From positions 1-5,089 of the forward strand of contig CAIOSF010000090.1 of the NCBI GenBank assembly GCA_903860855.1: a stretch of 5,089 nucleotides of DNA. The letters run 5' to 3'. The notes under the pieces were generated by a model that did not search any database, had not been told where the DNA came from, and saw only the letters and a program-made list of their open reading frames with translations. Source of the stretch: an uncultured Alphaproteobacteria bacterium (GTDB lineage: Bacteria; Pseudomonadota; Alphaproteobacteria; Rickettsiales; Midichloriaceae). Below are positions 1 to 5,089 of this stretch, piece by piece. A program made the translations under genes and the position numbers. How positions within the stretch are numbered: position 1 is the stretch's first letter; each line of letters begins with the position of its first letter.

Positions 1-1461
1 CCATATTATTTTCGTATTGCCGATAATCTGGATGTTACTGTAACAACAGGAGTATCCTCTTCTCGCCCTATAGTCAGCGATATACAGCTAGGACATGTAT
101 TGCAAAATGGTGGATACAAGCTGCGTTTTAATATAACAAACAATAATATCCTTGATAGTGAACTTGGTGAGAGAATATCTCTCCGCGAAAGAAATAGCTA
201 TGCAAAAACAAGAGAATTTCGTACATATTATAGCGGAAATGGTAACTTTAGCCTGAAAAAAAACACTGAATTTGGCTTCAAACTTGACTGGTTGATCGAC
301 AAAACCAAAACTTATCTAAAAAAATATAACATAGATGATGATGATATACTAACAAGTCGTGTTTATATTAATATCCAAGAGAAAGACTGGTACGTCACCC
401 CAGAAATTATTAAAGCGGAAGATTTACGCGATATCATATCTCCGGGAAATGCCCTCGCTTTCCGTAACATAGTATACGGCCGAAAACCTATAAGCAAAAA
501 TACAAATGTTATAATTTATGCTGACGCAGCCAGCATTTCCGCCAGATTCGATTCTCTATCCTATGCTGATATGAACTTTGGTGCCAATAATAGGCGTATT
601 AGTCAGAATGGAATCGTTAGTGATATTTACTTAGGATTCAAAGCTTCTGGCCTAACTTATAATGCTCTCCTTAGCAATAAAAACACAGCCAGCATAGCAC
701 CAAGATTGAAGATTGATCTAAACCTCCCTCTAAAATGGCATCATTGGTTGCTACAACCAATGGTGATAGCTACAGCCACTACTAGACCACACTACAGGGG
801 CAATCTCATAAAAAGGTTACATGAGCCAAATTTATATCGCCTCAATCATAGCTCTATCAGATCCACCCTTACCGAACCAGATGGAAGTCAGGCTATGTAT
901 GGGGTTAAGTTTCAGAAACAAATCATATCTGATGAGCTATTCACCACAATCATAGGAAGAGAGCATCAAGATGGTAGGATATATAGCAGCGGTAGCAATG
1001 ATAACTGTACTATGTTCAATTCTCTTAACTACTGCAACTCTTCTATAGATCATAAAGTGTGGGTTGATAGCAAGAAACTGCAAATAGTTCATGATGAAAT
1101 CAATCTGAGTAGATCATGGAAAAAAGTTGATCTTACAATTGACTATACATTTCTTGATACAGAATATTATCGGCAAGATCTACCAGAATCCTCCAATCAT
1201 AAGCTAATAACACATAATCATGAAGTTGGTGCAAATATATGGTATAACATCTACCAAAAATGGTGGGTCAATCTAAATGGCAGAACTAAAATGGGTAGAG
1301 GTGATCTAAATCACTTGTTGATCAACCAGGGAGCCGGCGTGCGCTATAAGCATGACTGCCTGCAAGTTGACTTTGGCATGAACTATAACTTTCTCAAACT
1401 CAAGGATTTGAGACCATCTATGACATATTATTTGACAATCGGCATACCAGGACTTATATAA
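1..1461 (+). CDS. lptD: LPS-assembly protein LptD, C-terminal barrel (5' partial)
   Basis: LptD is the outer-membrane beta-barrel that, with the lipoprotein LptE (or on its own in some lineages), inserts lipopolysaccharide into the outer leaflet. The frame is open from base 1, giving 486 residues up to the TAA at 1459-1461; the start and the periplasmic N-terminal jellyroll are outside the window. The TTG at 100 is not the start, because the family's first barrel-strand motif lies before it: residues 1-13 read PYYFRIADNLDVT, matching the P-Y-x-x-I-x-x-N-x-D-x-T signature. Alternating polar/aromatic strands follow, and the protein ends in an aromatic/hydrophobic strand (TYYLTIGIPGLI) like a barrel-assembly beta-signal. 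A Cys at residue 453, in a Y-x-x-D-C context, aligns by eye with the C-terminal Cys pair of E. coli LptD. Two more Cys sit at 336 and 345 in a loop. It is convergent with rseP. The usual downstream surA-pdxA-ksgA genes are absent. Family assignment is by motif, without a search. Confidence 0.85.
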   Translation, partial: PYYFRIADNLDVTVTTGVSSSRPIVSDIQLGHVLQNGGYKLRFNITNNNILDSELGERISLRERNSYAKTREFRTYYSGNGNFSLKKNTEFGFKLDWLIDKTKTYLKKYNIDDDDILTSRVYINIQEKDWYVTPEIIKAEDLRDIISPGNALAFRNIVYGRKPISKNTNVIIYADAASISARFDSLSYADMNFGANNRRISQNGIVSDIYLGFKASGLTYNALLSNKNTASIAPRLKIDLNLPLKWHHWLLQPMVIATATTRPHYRGNLIKRLHEPNLYRLNHSSIRSTLTEPDGSQAMYGVKFQKQIISDELFTTIIGREHQDGRIYSSGSNDNCTMFNSLNYCNSSIDHKVWVDSKKLQIVHDEINLSRSWKKVDLTIDYTFLDTEYYRQDLPESSNHKLITHNHEVGANIWYNIYQKWWVNLNGRTKMGRGDLNHLLINQGAGVRYKHDCLQVDFGMNYNFLKLKDLRPSMTYYLTIGIPGLI

Positions 1462-1481
1462 GGCAAATCATCATAGACTAT

Positions 1482-2543
1482 TTAGTGTAAAATAAACTCC
1501 TTTATATCATTAACTATTCCCACAGCCATAAGAGCAAATACCAAAAATAATCCCAATTTCATGCCAAAAACCTGAACCTTATAGGGTATAGGCCTGCGAA
1601 TCACTGCCTGAATGGCATAGTATAAAAGATGGCCACCATCAAGAACTGGAATTGGCAGTAGGTTTAACAACCCAAGATTCAATGATAGGAGAGCAATGCT
1701 GGTTAGCATCATCACCCAACCATACTCCATTGACTTAGTCGTATAATCAGCAATCTTACCTATACTGCCAAGATCATCAGTGCTCCTCTTGCCAGTCAGC
1801 ATCTGCCATATAGCTTCTAGCATCAGGACTGATGTCTTGCCCACGTATACTGTGCCTTGTACTAGAGATTTAACAGGCGAAAGACTCTCTGTTATTGTTT
1901 TAGTAAAACCAAGACCTACGATATTTCGTTTACTGCTTGGATCAAACACCATAAACAGATCCAATCTAAGCCGAGCACTATGTCTTATGACTTCAATTTC
2001 TAGGGGCGTACTTATGTCTATGTGCATTGAGGCGGCCGCATGAATATCACTAAGATTCTCAATACTGTGCCCATCAGCCTCAACTATGATATCACCAACT
2101 TCAACACCAGCAATAGCCGCCGGCCCACCATCCTTAATGTTCGTCACTTCATTTGTAGCCATGGTCTGACCATTAACTAGCAGGATAAATGCTAGTATCG
2201 CAATAGCTAAAATATAGTTAGCAAGTGGACCGGCTAGTACGACGCCAGCTTTCTGCCATAATGGCTTATTAATAAACAGATCCTCACCGTCTGGAGGGGG
2301 AATGGATTCATCCTTTGGCATGACGTCTCCGTGCATCTTGACGTAACCACCTAAAGGTATTAAACAAACACACCACCTCGTGCCCCTGGAATCCATCCAA
2401 GAGAAAAGCTTCTTGCCAAATCCTATAGAGAACACGTCGATCTTAACACCAAAAAACCGGGCAACGGAGAAGTGCCCCAACTCATGTATGAAAACCACGG
2501 TCATAATTACGACAAGGAACCAAATAATTGCTAGGAGATTCAT
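1482..2543 (-). CDS. rseP: RseP-family site-2 intramembrane zinc metalloprotease
   Basis: This 353-residue inner-membrane S2P protease should cut substrates inside the membrane, classically anti-sigma factors of the envelope-stress response and leftover signal peptides. The first membrane segment (about 4-24) carries the zinc-binding HELGH at residues 20-24. A membrane-associated loop, IPLGGYVKM, lies at 62-70. The second membrane segment is at about 100-124, after NKPLWQKAGVVLAGPLANY. One PDZ domain spans about 130-200. The third zinc ligand is in LDG at 301-303, within NLLPIPVLDGGH, and a last membrane segment covers about 327-345. One PDZ domain and about 350 residues suit short bacterial forms; E. 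coli RseP has two PDZ domains and about 450. The ATG at 2541-2543 places HELGH about 20 residues in, as in the family. The ribosome site is weak (AAGTAG). The gene stands apart from its usual dxr and bamA neighbours. All catalytic motifs are intact. Confidence 0.95.
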   Translation of the reverse strand: MNLLAIIWFLVVIMTVVFIHELGHFSVARFFGVKIDVFSIGFGKKLFSWMDSRGTRWCVCLIPLGGYVKMHGDVMPKDESIPPPDGEDLFINKPLWQKAGVVLAGPLANYILAIAILAFILLVNGQTMATNEVTNIKDGGPAAIAGVEVGDIIVEADGHSIENLSDIHAAASMHIDISTPLEIEVIRHSARLRLDLFMVFDPSSKRNIVGLGFTKTITESLSPVKSLVQGTVYVGKTSVLMLEAIWQMLTGKRSTDDLGSIGKIADYTTKSMEYGWVMMLTSIALLSLNLGLLNLLPIPVLDGGHLLYYAIQAVIRRPIPYKVQVFGMKLGLFLVFALMAVGIVNDIKEFILH

Positions 2544-2587
2544 TTAATACTACTTATAGCTATCTAAATTCTGCTTTTTCAAATAGG

Positions 2588-2616
2588 ATGATACGCCATA
2601 TCAAGTAAAACCACAA
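2588..2616 (-). promoter_or_regulatory. Possible sigma70-type promoter for rseP
   Basis: On the minus strand, TTGTGG (2611-2616) and TATCAT (2588-2593) are separated by 17 bases. They would start a transcript near 2581, about 37 bases before the rseP ATG. The match is moderate (four of six bases at each box), and in AT-rich DNA such pairs arise by chance. It lies in the 138-bp gap between plsX and rseP, where no clear terminator hairpin with a T-tract is visible, so read-through from plsX remains possible. Confidence 0.3.
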
Positions 2617-2681
2617 CAAGATATGTAATCGGTTAACTCGCTCATCTTACGCAAGTATTAAAAATGAGAAACTGGTATGAC

Positions 2682-3767
2682 CTACTTGCCACCAATACCT
2701 AATATTTTCGCAGATGTATGCTTGATTTTATCGACAATGTTAAGATATATACCCTGCTCTTCTAGTTGCTTCAGCTCAGATAGGATTTGACTGTTCACCT
2801 TGCTTTTTACCAGCTGTACAGCAACTTTCATCGCATTTTTCATTCCCAATCCGTCAGCTCCCCCATGGCTCTTGACCACGATACCATCAATCCCAACGAA
2901 CATTGCACCATTGCTCAGAGAGGGGTTTACCACATCAAATTTTTGCTTCAATGCCTTTTTCAGTAACACTGCACCGATCCCTGCCAACAGACCGGATTCC
3001 TTACATGCTCTCCTCATAATATCGAAGAACATATGAGCAGCTCCCTCTGATGCTTTCAGTACCAGATTACCCGAGAATCCATCAGTCACCACAACATCAG
3101 CTTTGCCCTCAGCTATGTCATGCCCTTCGATGTAACCGATAAAGTTCAAACTTGACTGACGTAGAAGGCTAGCCGTTTTTTGTTCCAAGCTCCTACCCTT
3201 TACATCTTCCGAACCAATGTTCAAAATCGCGATCGACGGGTTCTCTTTATTCAAGACCCCTTTGGCGAAGCAGTATCCCATGAGTGCGAATTGGAAAAGC
3301 ATCTCATCAGTGCATTCCGCGTTGGCACCGAGATCAAGCATAACCGACTTGCCTTTCAACGTTGGAAACGTCCCTATAATTGCCGGCCTTTTTATCGAAT
3401 GAATCATGCCTAATACCATCTTGGCCATGACCATAAGGGCTCCTGTATTACCCCCTGATATACAAGCATGAGCTTCACCAGACTTAACTGCGTCTACAGC
3501 CTTCCTCATGCTTGTATTCTTGCCACAACGGAGTGCATCAATCGGTTTATCGTCATCAAGAACAACTTCTGTGGTATGATGAATGTTCACTCTACTGATA
3601 TCAACATTATGGTAAAAGGCAGCCTCTCTAATACGATCTTCATCGCCAAACAATGAAAAAGTAAGGTTCCACACATCATCCGCTAGTATCGAGGCAATGC
3701 CTTCCATCACCGACTCTGGGGCCTCTGCCCCACCCATAGCATCAACGCTGATAGTTATATTAGTCAT
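2682..3767 (-). CDS. plsX: Phosphate acyltransferase PlsX
   Basis: PlsX converts acyl-ACP and phosphate into acyl-phosphate, the donor PlsY uses to make lysophosphatidic acid, the first step of phospholipid synthesis. It acts as a peripheral protein on the inner membrane. The 361-residue product has the family motifs in order: VDAMGG at 8-13; ISGGNTGALM at 103-112 (family SAGNTGALM); LDLGAN at 144-149 with the following Cys-x-x-E; LNIGSEDVKG at 182-191; YIEGHDI at 212-218; ADVVVTDGFSGNLVLK at 223-238; and GIDGIVVKSHG at 292-302. One oddity is Ala at 14, where the family nearly always has Asp (MGGD). The ATG at 3765-3767 fits the family N-terminus. No clear ribosome site precedes it, so translation may be coupled to rpmF, whose stop codon is 9 bases upstream. 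fabH, the common downstream partner, is absent. Confidence 0.96.
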   Translation of the reverse strand: MTNITISVDAMGGAEAPESVMEGIASILADDVWNLTFSLFGDEDRIREAAFYHNVDISRVNIHHTTEVVLDDDKPIDALRCGKNTSMRKAVDAVKSGEAHACISGGNTGALMVMAKMVLGMIHSIKRPAIIGTFPTLKGKSVMLDLGANAECTDEMLFQFALMGYCFAKGVLNKENPSIAILNIGSEDVKGRSLEQKTASLLRQSSLNFIGYIEGHDIAEGKADVVVTDGFSGNLVLKASEGAAHMFFDIMRRACKESGLLAGIGAVLLKKALKQKFDVVNPSLSNGAMFVGIDGIVVKSHGGADGLGMKNAMKVAVQLVKSKVNSQILSELKQLEEQGIYLNIVDKIKHTSAKILGIGGK

Positions 3768-3776
3768 TAAATTATA

Positions 3777-3983
3777 TTAGCTATCTTGCTGTTTGTCATC
3801 AGCTCCTTCTTTTGATTTTAGAAAGACCTTGCCATTGTATCGACCATCAGATAAAGACATGCGATGAGGTAGTTTTGGCTCTCCGCTCTCGCGATCGAAG
3901 ACAATTGTTATTGGTTTCAAGCCATCATTTGCACTTCTTTGTCTGCGGCGGGATCTGGATGTTTTTTTCTTAGGTACTGCCAT
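3777..3983 (-). CDS. rpmF: 50S ribosomal protein L32
   Basis: L32 is a small basic protein of the large ribosomal subunit near the peptidyl-transferase region. The 68-residue product begins MAVPKKKTSRSRRRQR, the characteristic L32 N-terminus, and continues through FDRESGEPKLPHRMS, matching the bacterial family. It has no cysteines, so it is the non-zinc form usual in alphaproteobacteria. The tail (KEGADDKQQDS) is longer and more acidic than in many L32 proteins. The ATG at 3981-3983 is set by the invariant MAVPKKK. It has the clearest ribosome site of the plsX-rpmF pair. It most likely shares a transcript with plsX. Confidence 0.97.
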   Translation of the reverse strand: MAVPKKKTSRSRRRQRSANDGLKPITIVFDRESGEPKLPHRMSLSDGRYNGKVFLKSKEGADDKQQDS

Positions 3984-3987
3984 GATT

Positions 3988-3992
3988 CTCTT
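3988..3992 (-). promoter_or_regulatory. Ribosome binding site of rpmF
   Basis: AAGAG on the minus strand ends four bases before the rpmF ATG. The spacing is short but usable. plsX, just downstream, lacks a comparable site. Confidence 0.5.
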
Positions 3993-4013
3993 AAATCAAT
4001 TCATATTTAATCG

Positions 4014-4028
4014 CCTTATCTTATAAGG
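4014..4028. repeat. Short inverted repeat between the small frame and rpmF
   Basis: CCTTAT and ATAAGG form a perfect 6-bp stem around a 3-base loop (4020-4022). The repeat overlaps the TAA that ends the small upstream frame and lies about 30 bases before the rpmF start. It could be a small RNA hairpin in the rpmF leader or a protein-binding palindrome. The stem is AU-rich and has no T-tract on the minus strand, so it is not a convincing terminator. Confidence 0.35.
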
Positions 4029-4158
4029 TATAATTCAAACTAAATCTAGGTCTTTGTTCATCAGGCCCTTTTAGTTGGTCAAAGAAAGCCTTAAGTTTAG
4101 AAAAACGGTTTCTACTATCCGTTCTCTTAAAAAGCATAAGGCCACCCTCAGCAGTCAT
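4021..4158 (-). CDS. Small unrecognised protein (38 or 45 aa)
   Basis: I do not recognise this product. From the ATG at 4156-4158 it would be 45 residues. From the inner ATG at 4135-4137 it would be 38 residues. The inner start is better supported because GAGGG (4145-4149) lies seven bases before it. The peptide is basic and soluble, has no membrane segment and no cysteine, and contains a likely amphipathic helix followed by a proline/charged tail (KLKAFFDQLKGPDEQRPR). It ends in TAA at 4021-4023, 37 bases before rpmF. It does not look like the C-terminus of YceD/DUF177, the usual neighbour upstream of rpmF in other groups. It fills most of the xseB-rpmF gap in the same orientation, which favours a real gene or a gene remnant, but a chance open frame this short is quite possible. 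Confidence 0.35.
   Translation of the reverse strand: MTAEGGLMLFKRTDSRNRFSKLKAFFDQLKGPDEQRPRFSLNYTL
4145..4149 (-). promoter_or_regulatory. Possible ribosome binding site of the small frame
   Basis: GAGGG on the minus strand is a good Shine-Dalgarno match, with seven bases to the ATG at 4135-4137. It favours the 38-residue version over the 45-residue one, whose ATG at 4156-4158 has no such sequence ahead of it. Confidence 0.35.
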
Positions 4159-4159
4159 C

Positions 4160-4205
4160 AGAGTATGCTTAATGATCTATGAAATACTCTCCCATCCAGA
4201 GTATT
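4160..4205. repeat. Three-part inverted repeat with alternative pairings after xseB
   Basis: On the minus strand, AATACTCT (4198-4205) is followed after 7 bases by its exact complement AGAGTATT (4183-4190), then by a second ATACTCT (4160-4166). The middle segment can pair with the first (8-bp stem, 7-base loop) or with the third (7-bp stem, 17-base loop), but not with both. The first hairpin begins three bases after the xseB stop codon. It has no proper T-tract, so it is a poor intrinsic terminator, but it could protect the xseB 3' end or switch with the second pairing. Confidence 0.5.
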
Positions 4206-4208
4206 CAT

Positions 4209-4541
4209 CTAAGGACTGTCATAGCTTCCTTGAAGATCAGATAGTTCGGTACCCTTAGCAATCTCACCGTCGTGAACGATCTTTTCTACCTTGAGACGAG
4301 CATCCGCTAGTACACTATGACAGTGTAACTGAAGTTTATACCCTTCTTCATAAAGCTTAATGGCCTTCTCAAGTTCAATATCCCCACTCTCTAACCTCCT
4401 AACTATCTGCTCTAATTTCTGAAGAGCCTGTTCAAATGACAGTTGGCATTCATTACTATCACTTCTATCACCTACACTTCCAATGTCCGTACTGACTGCG
4501 CCAAACTGCCCATCCTTTTCCGCCATACTCATCTCATTCAT
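4209..4541 (-). CDS. xseB: Exodeoxyribonuclease VII small subunit
   Basis: XseB pairs in multiple copies with the catalytic XseA to form exonuclease VII, a cytoplasmic nuclease that trims single-stranded DNA into oligonucleotides and takes part in repair. Residues 34-90 carry the whole family domain: LSFEQALQKLEQIVRRLESGDIELEKAIKLYEEG and its second helix ending RLKVEKI. The 110-residue length exceeds the usual 70-90 because of a polar, probably disordered N-terminus of about 32 residues and a short tail. An in-frame TAA lies upstream, so the start must be one of the ATG codons at residues 1, 4 or 6. AGGGG at 4545-4549 is only three bases from the first and twelve from the second, leaving the choice open. 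xseA is not in the window. trxA lies 67 bases upstream in the same direction. Confidence 0.92.
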   Translation of the reverse strand: MNEMSMAEKDGQFGAVSTDIGSVGDRSDSNECQLSFEQALQKLEQIVRRLESGDIELEKAIKLYEEGYKLQLHCHSVLADARLKVEKIVHDGEIAKGTELSDLQGSYDSP

Positions 4542-4608
4542 AAGCCCCTGAACTTTTTATAGATTGCTGCCAATTCCGAGAGCCCAAACGAATACATATG
4601 CTTCAATC

Positions 4609-4932
4609 TTATTGATGATTTTCAATCCACTCAAGTAAAGCAGTCTTTTGCAAAGCGCCAACTTTTGTATCTACACTTTTTCCATTCTTAAATAGCATAA
4701 GAGTTGGTATACTGCGAATTCCAACTTTAGTTGCTATTTCAACAGCATCGTCAACATTAACCTTAACAACTTTCACTTTAGTCCCCTGCTCTTTGGCGAC
4801 CTCCTCAATTATCGGCGATAATTGCCGACACGGACCACACCAAGGTGCCCAAAAATCAACCAAAACTAACTTATCGTTTTGCATCACCTCTTTTTCAAAA
4901 TCAGAATCTACAACGTTCTTAATGTCAGACAT
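4609..4932 (-). CDS. trxA: Thioredoxin 1
   Basis: Thioredoxin is the small cytoplasmic dithiol carrier that reduces ribonucleotide reductase, methionine sulfoxide reductase and other disulfides, and is recharged by thioredoxin reductase. The 107-residue product has the length and order of the classic TrxA fold. It has VDFWAPWCGPC with the active-site WCGPC at 31-35, the buried Asp at 26, the cis-proline at 76 in RSIPTLMLF, and the C-terminal Gly-x-x-x-K-x-x-L region (GALQKTALLEWI). There is no signal peptide, so it is cytoplasmic rather than a DsbA/TlpA-like periplasmic form. The ATG at 4930-4932 gives the standard N-terminus; the ribosome site is weak (GAG about ten bases upstream). It may be the first gene of its unit, since no gene is visible in the 157 bases upstream. 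Confidence 0.97.
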   Translation of the reverse strand: MSDIKNVVDSDFEKEVMQNDKLVLVDFWAPWCGPCRQLSPIIEEVAKEQGTKVKVVKVNVDDAVEIATKVGIRSIPTLMLFKNGKSVDTKVGALQKTALLEWIENHQ

Positions 4933-4949
4933 AAACTATATCTCAGATG

Positions 4950-5004
4950 AATATCTCGTATTGAATACTGTGGATCAAATTAGCGGCCGCATAAAGGAAA
5001 ACAA
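4950..5004 (-). promoter_or_regulatory. Possible trxA promoter region (two overlapping candidates)
   Basis: Two sigma70-like pairs can be read on the minus strand. TTGTTT (4999-5004) and TAATTT (4977-4982) have a 16-base spacer and would give a leader of roughly 38 bases. TTGATC (4973-4978) and GATATT (4950-4955) have a 17-base spacer and would give a very short leader. Both are imperfect, and only mapped transcript ends could choose between them. The first seems more plausible because it leaves room for a ribosome site. Confidence 0.22.
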
Positions 5005-5089
5005 CACCCAGCCTATTAAAAAAACGGGCAAGTGATGATCGAAGCTGCGCAGGTCTTTAATTTGCTCTACTAATCAATCTTCAGAATTA

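Noticed and set aside
100..1461. TTG at 100 as the start of the first gene
   Set aside because: The frame is open to base 1, and the 33 residues before the TTG carry the conserved first-strand LptD motif, so this is an internal codon of a truncated gene.
1453..1462. Palindrome CTTATATAAG at the lptD stop codon
   Set aside because: It is an AT-rich 10-base palindrome with no loop and no T-tract, expected by chance, and not a credible terminator.
2544..2681. Search for a tRNA, small RNA or terminator in the plsX-rseP gap
   Set aside because: No cloverleaf or T-loop sequence is seen; the only hairpin (CTCAT/ATGAG near 2641-2668) is weak with a long loop.
1780..3656. Several plus-strand open frames antisense to rseP and plsX (1780-2043, 2800-3036, 3180-3413, 3217-3402, 3468-3656)
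   Set aside because: They mirror strongly conserved coding regions, overlap one another, and their translations resemble no family; they are by-products of the opposite strand.
2032..4990. Two GCGGCCGC octamers (2032-2039 and 4983-4990)
   Set aside because: They are GC-rich words in AT-leaning DNA and caught the eye, but one is ordinary Ala codons in rseP and the other is single and isolated; no wider repeat surrounds them, and nothing suggests cloning vector.
4793..5035. Plus-strand frame overlapping the 5' end of trxA
   Set aside because: More than half is antisense to conserved thioredoxin codons, including the active site, and the rest has no protein-like pattern.
1..5089. A mobile element, CRISPR array, toxin-antitoxin or defence system
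   Set aside because: No transposase or integrase motif, no spaced repeats, no terminal repeats and no paired small toxin genes are visible; all recognised genes are core housekeeping.

Overview
The window reads as chromosomal housekeeping DNA from an AT-leaning Gram-negative bacterium, most likely an alphaproteobacterium. The evidence is an LptD C-terminus with the alphaproteobacterial pattern (a Tyr-x-x-Asp-Cys segment about 33 residues from the end), a one-PDZ RseP of about 350 residues, and an L32 protein without zinc-finger cysteines. Rearranged gene neighbourhoods and several short gene-poor gaps would fit a host-associated, reduced genome (Rickettsiales-, Holosporales- or symbiont-like). 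That lineage call is inference; the sequence alone does not fix it.

Layout. Positions 1-1461 (+) hold the 3' two-thirds or so of lptD, the outer-membrane LPS translocon barrel; its 5' part lies before the window. It converges, with 20 bp between stop codons, on rseP (1482-2543, -), a site-2 intramembrane zinc protease. A 138-bp gap with a possible rseP promoter separates rseP from plsX (2682-3767, -). plsX sits 9 bp downstream of rpmF (3777-3983, -), the widespread rpmF-plsX pair. Upstream of rpmF is a gap of about 225 bp that contains a small unrecognised reading frame (4021-4158, -) and two inverted repeats. xseB (4209-4541, -) and trxA (4609-4932, -) follow. The last 157 bp (4933-5089) hold no gene I can support, only possible promoter elements for trxA.

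The minus-strand genes trxA, xseB, small frame, rpmF, plsX and rseP all point the same way. They could be partly co-transcribed, though the gaps of 67, 225 and 138 bp argue for more than one unit. Functionally the window mixes envelope biogenesis (lptD, rseP, plsX) with translation (rpmF), DNA repair (xseB) and redox balance (trxA). I see no mobile element, CRISPR array, tRNA/rRNA or defence system. The least explained part is 4014-4208: a short frame starting directly after the xseB stop, three mutually pairable 7-base segments, and a 38-45 codon frame with a good ribosome binding site. It looks like either a small regulatory leader and gene or the remains of deleted DNA.
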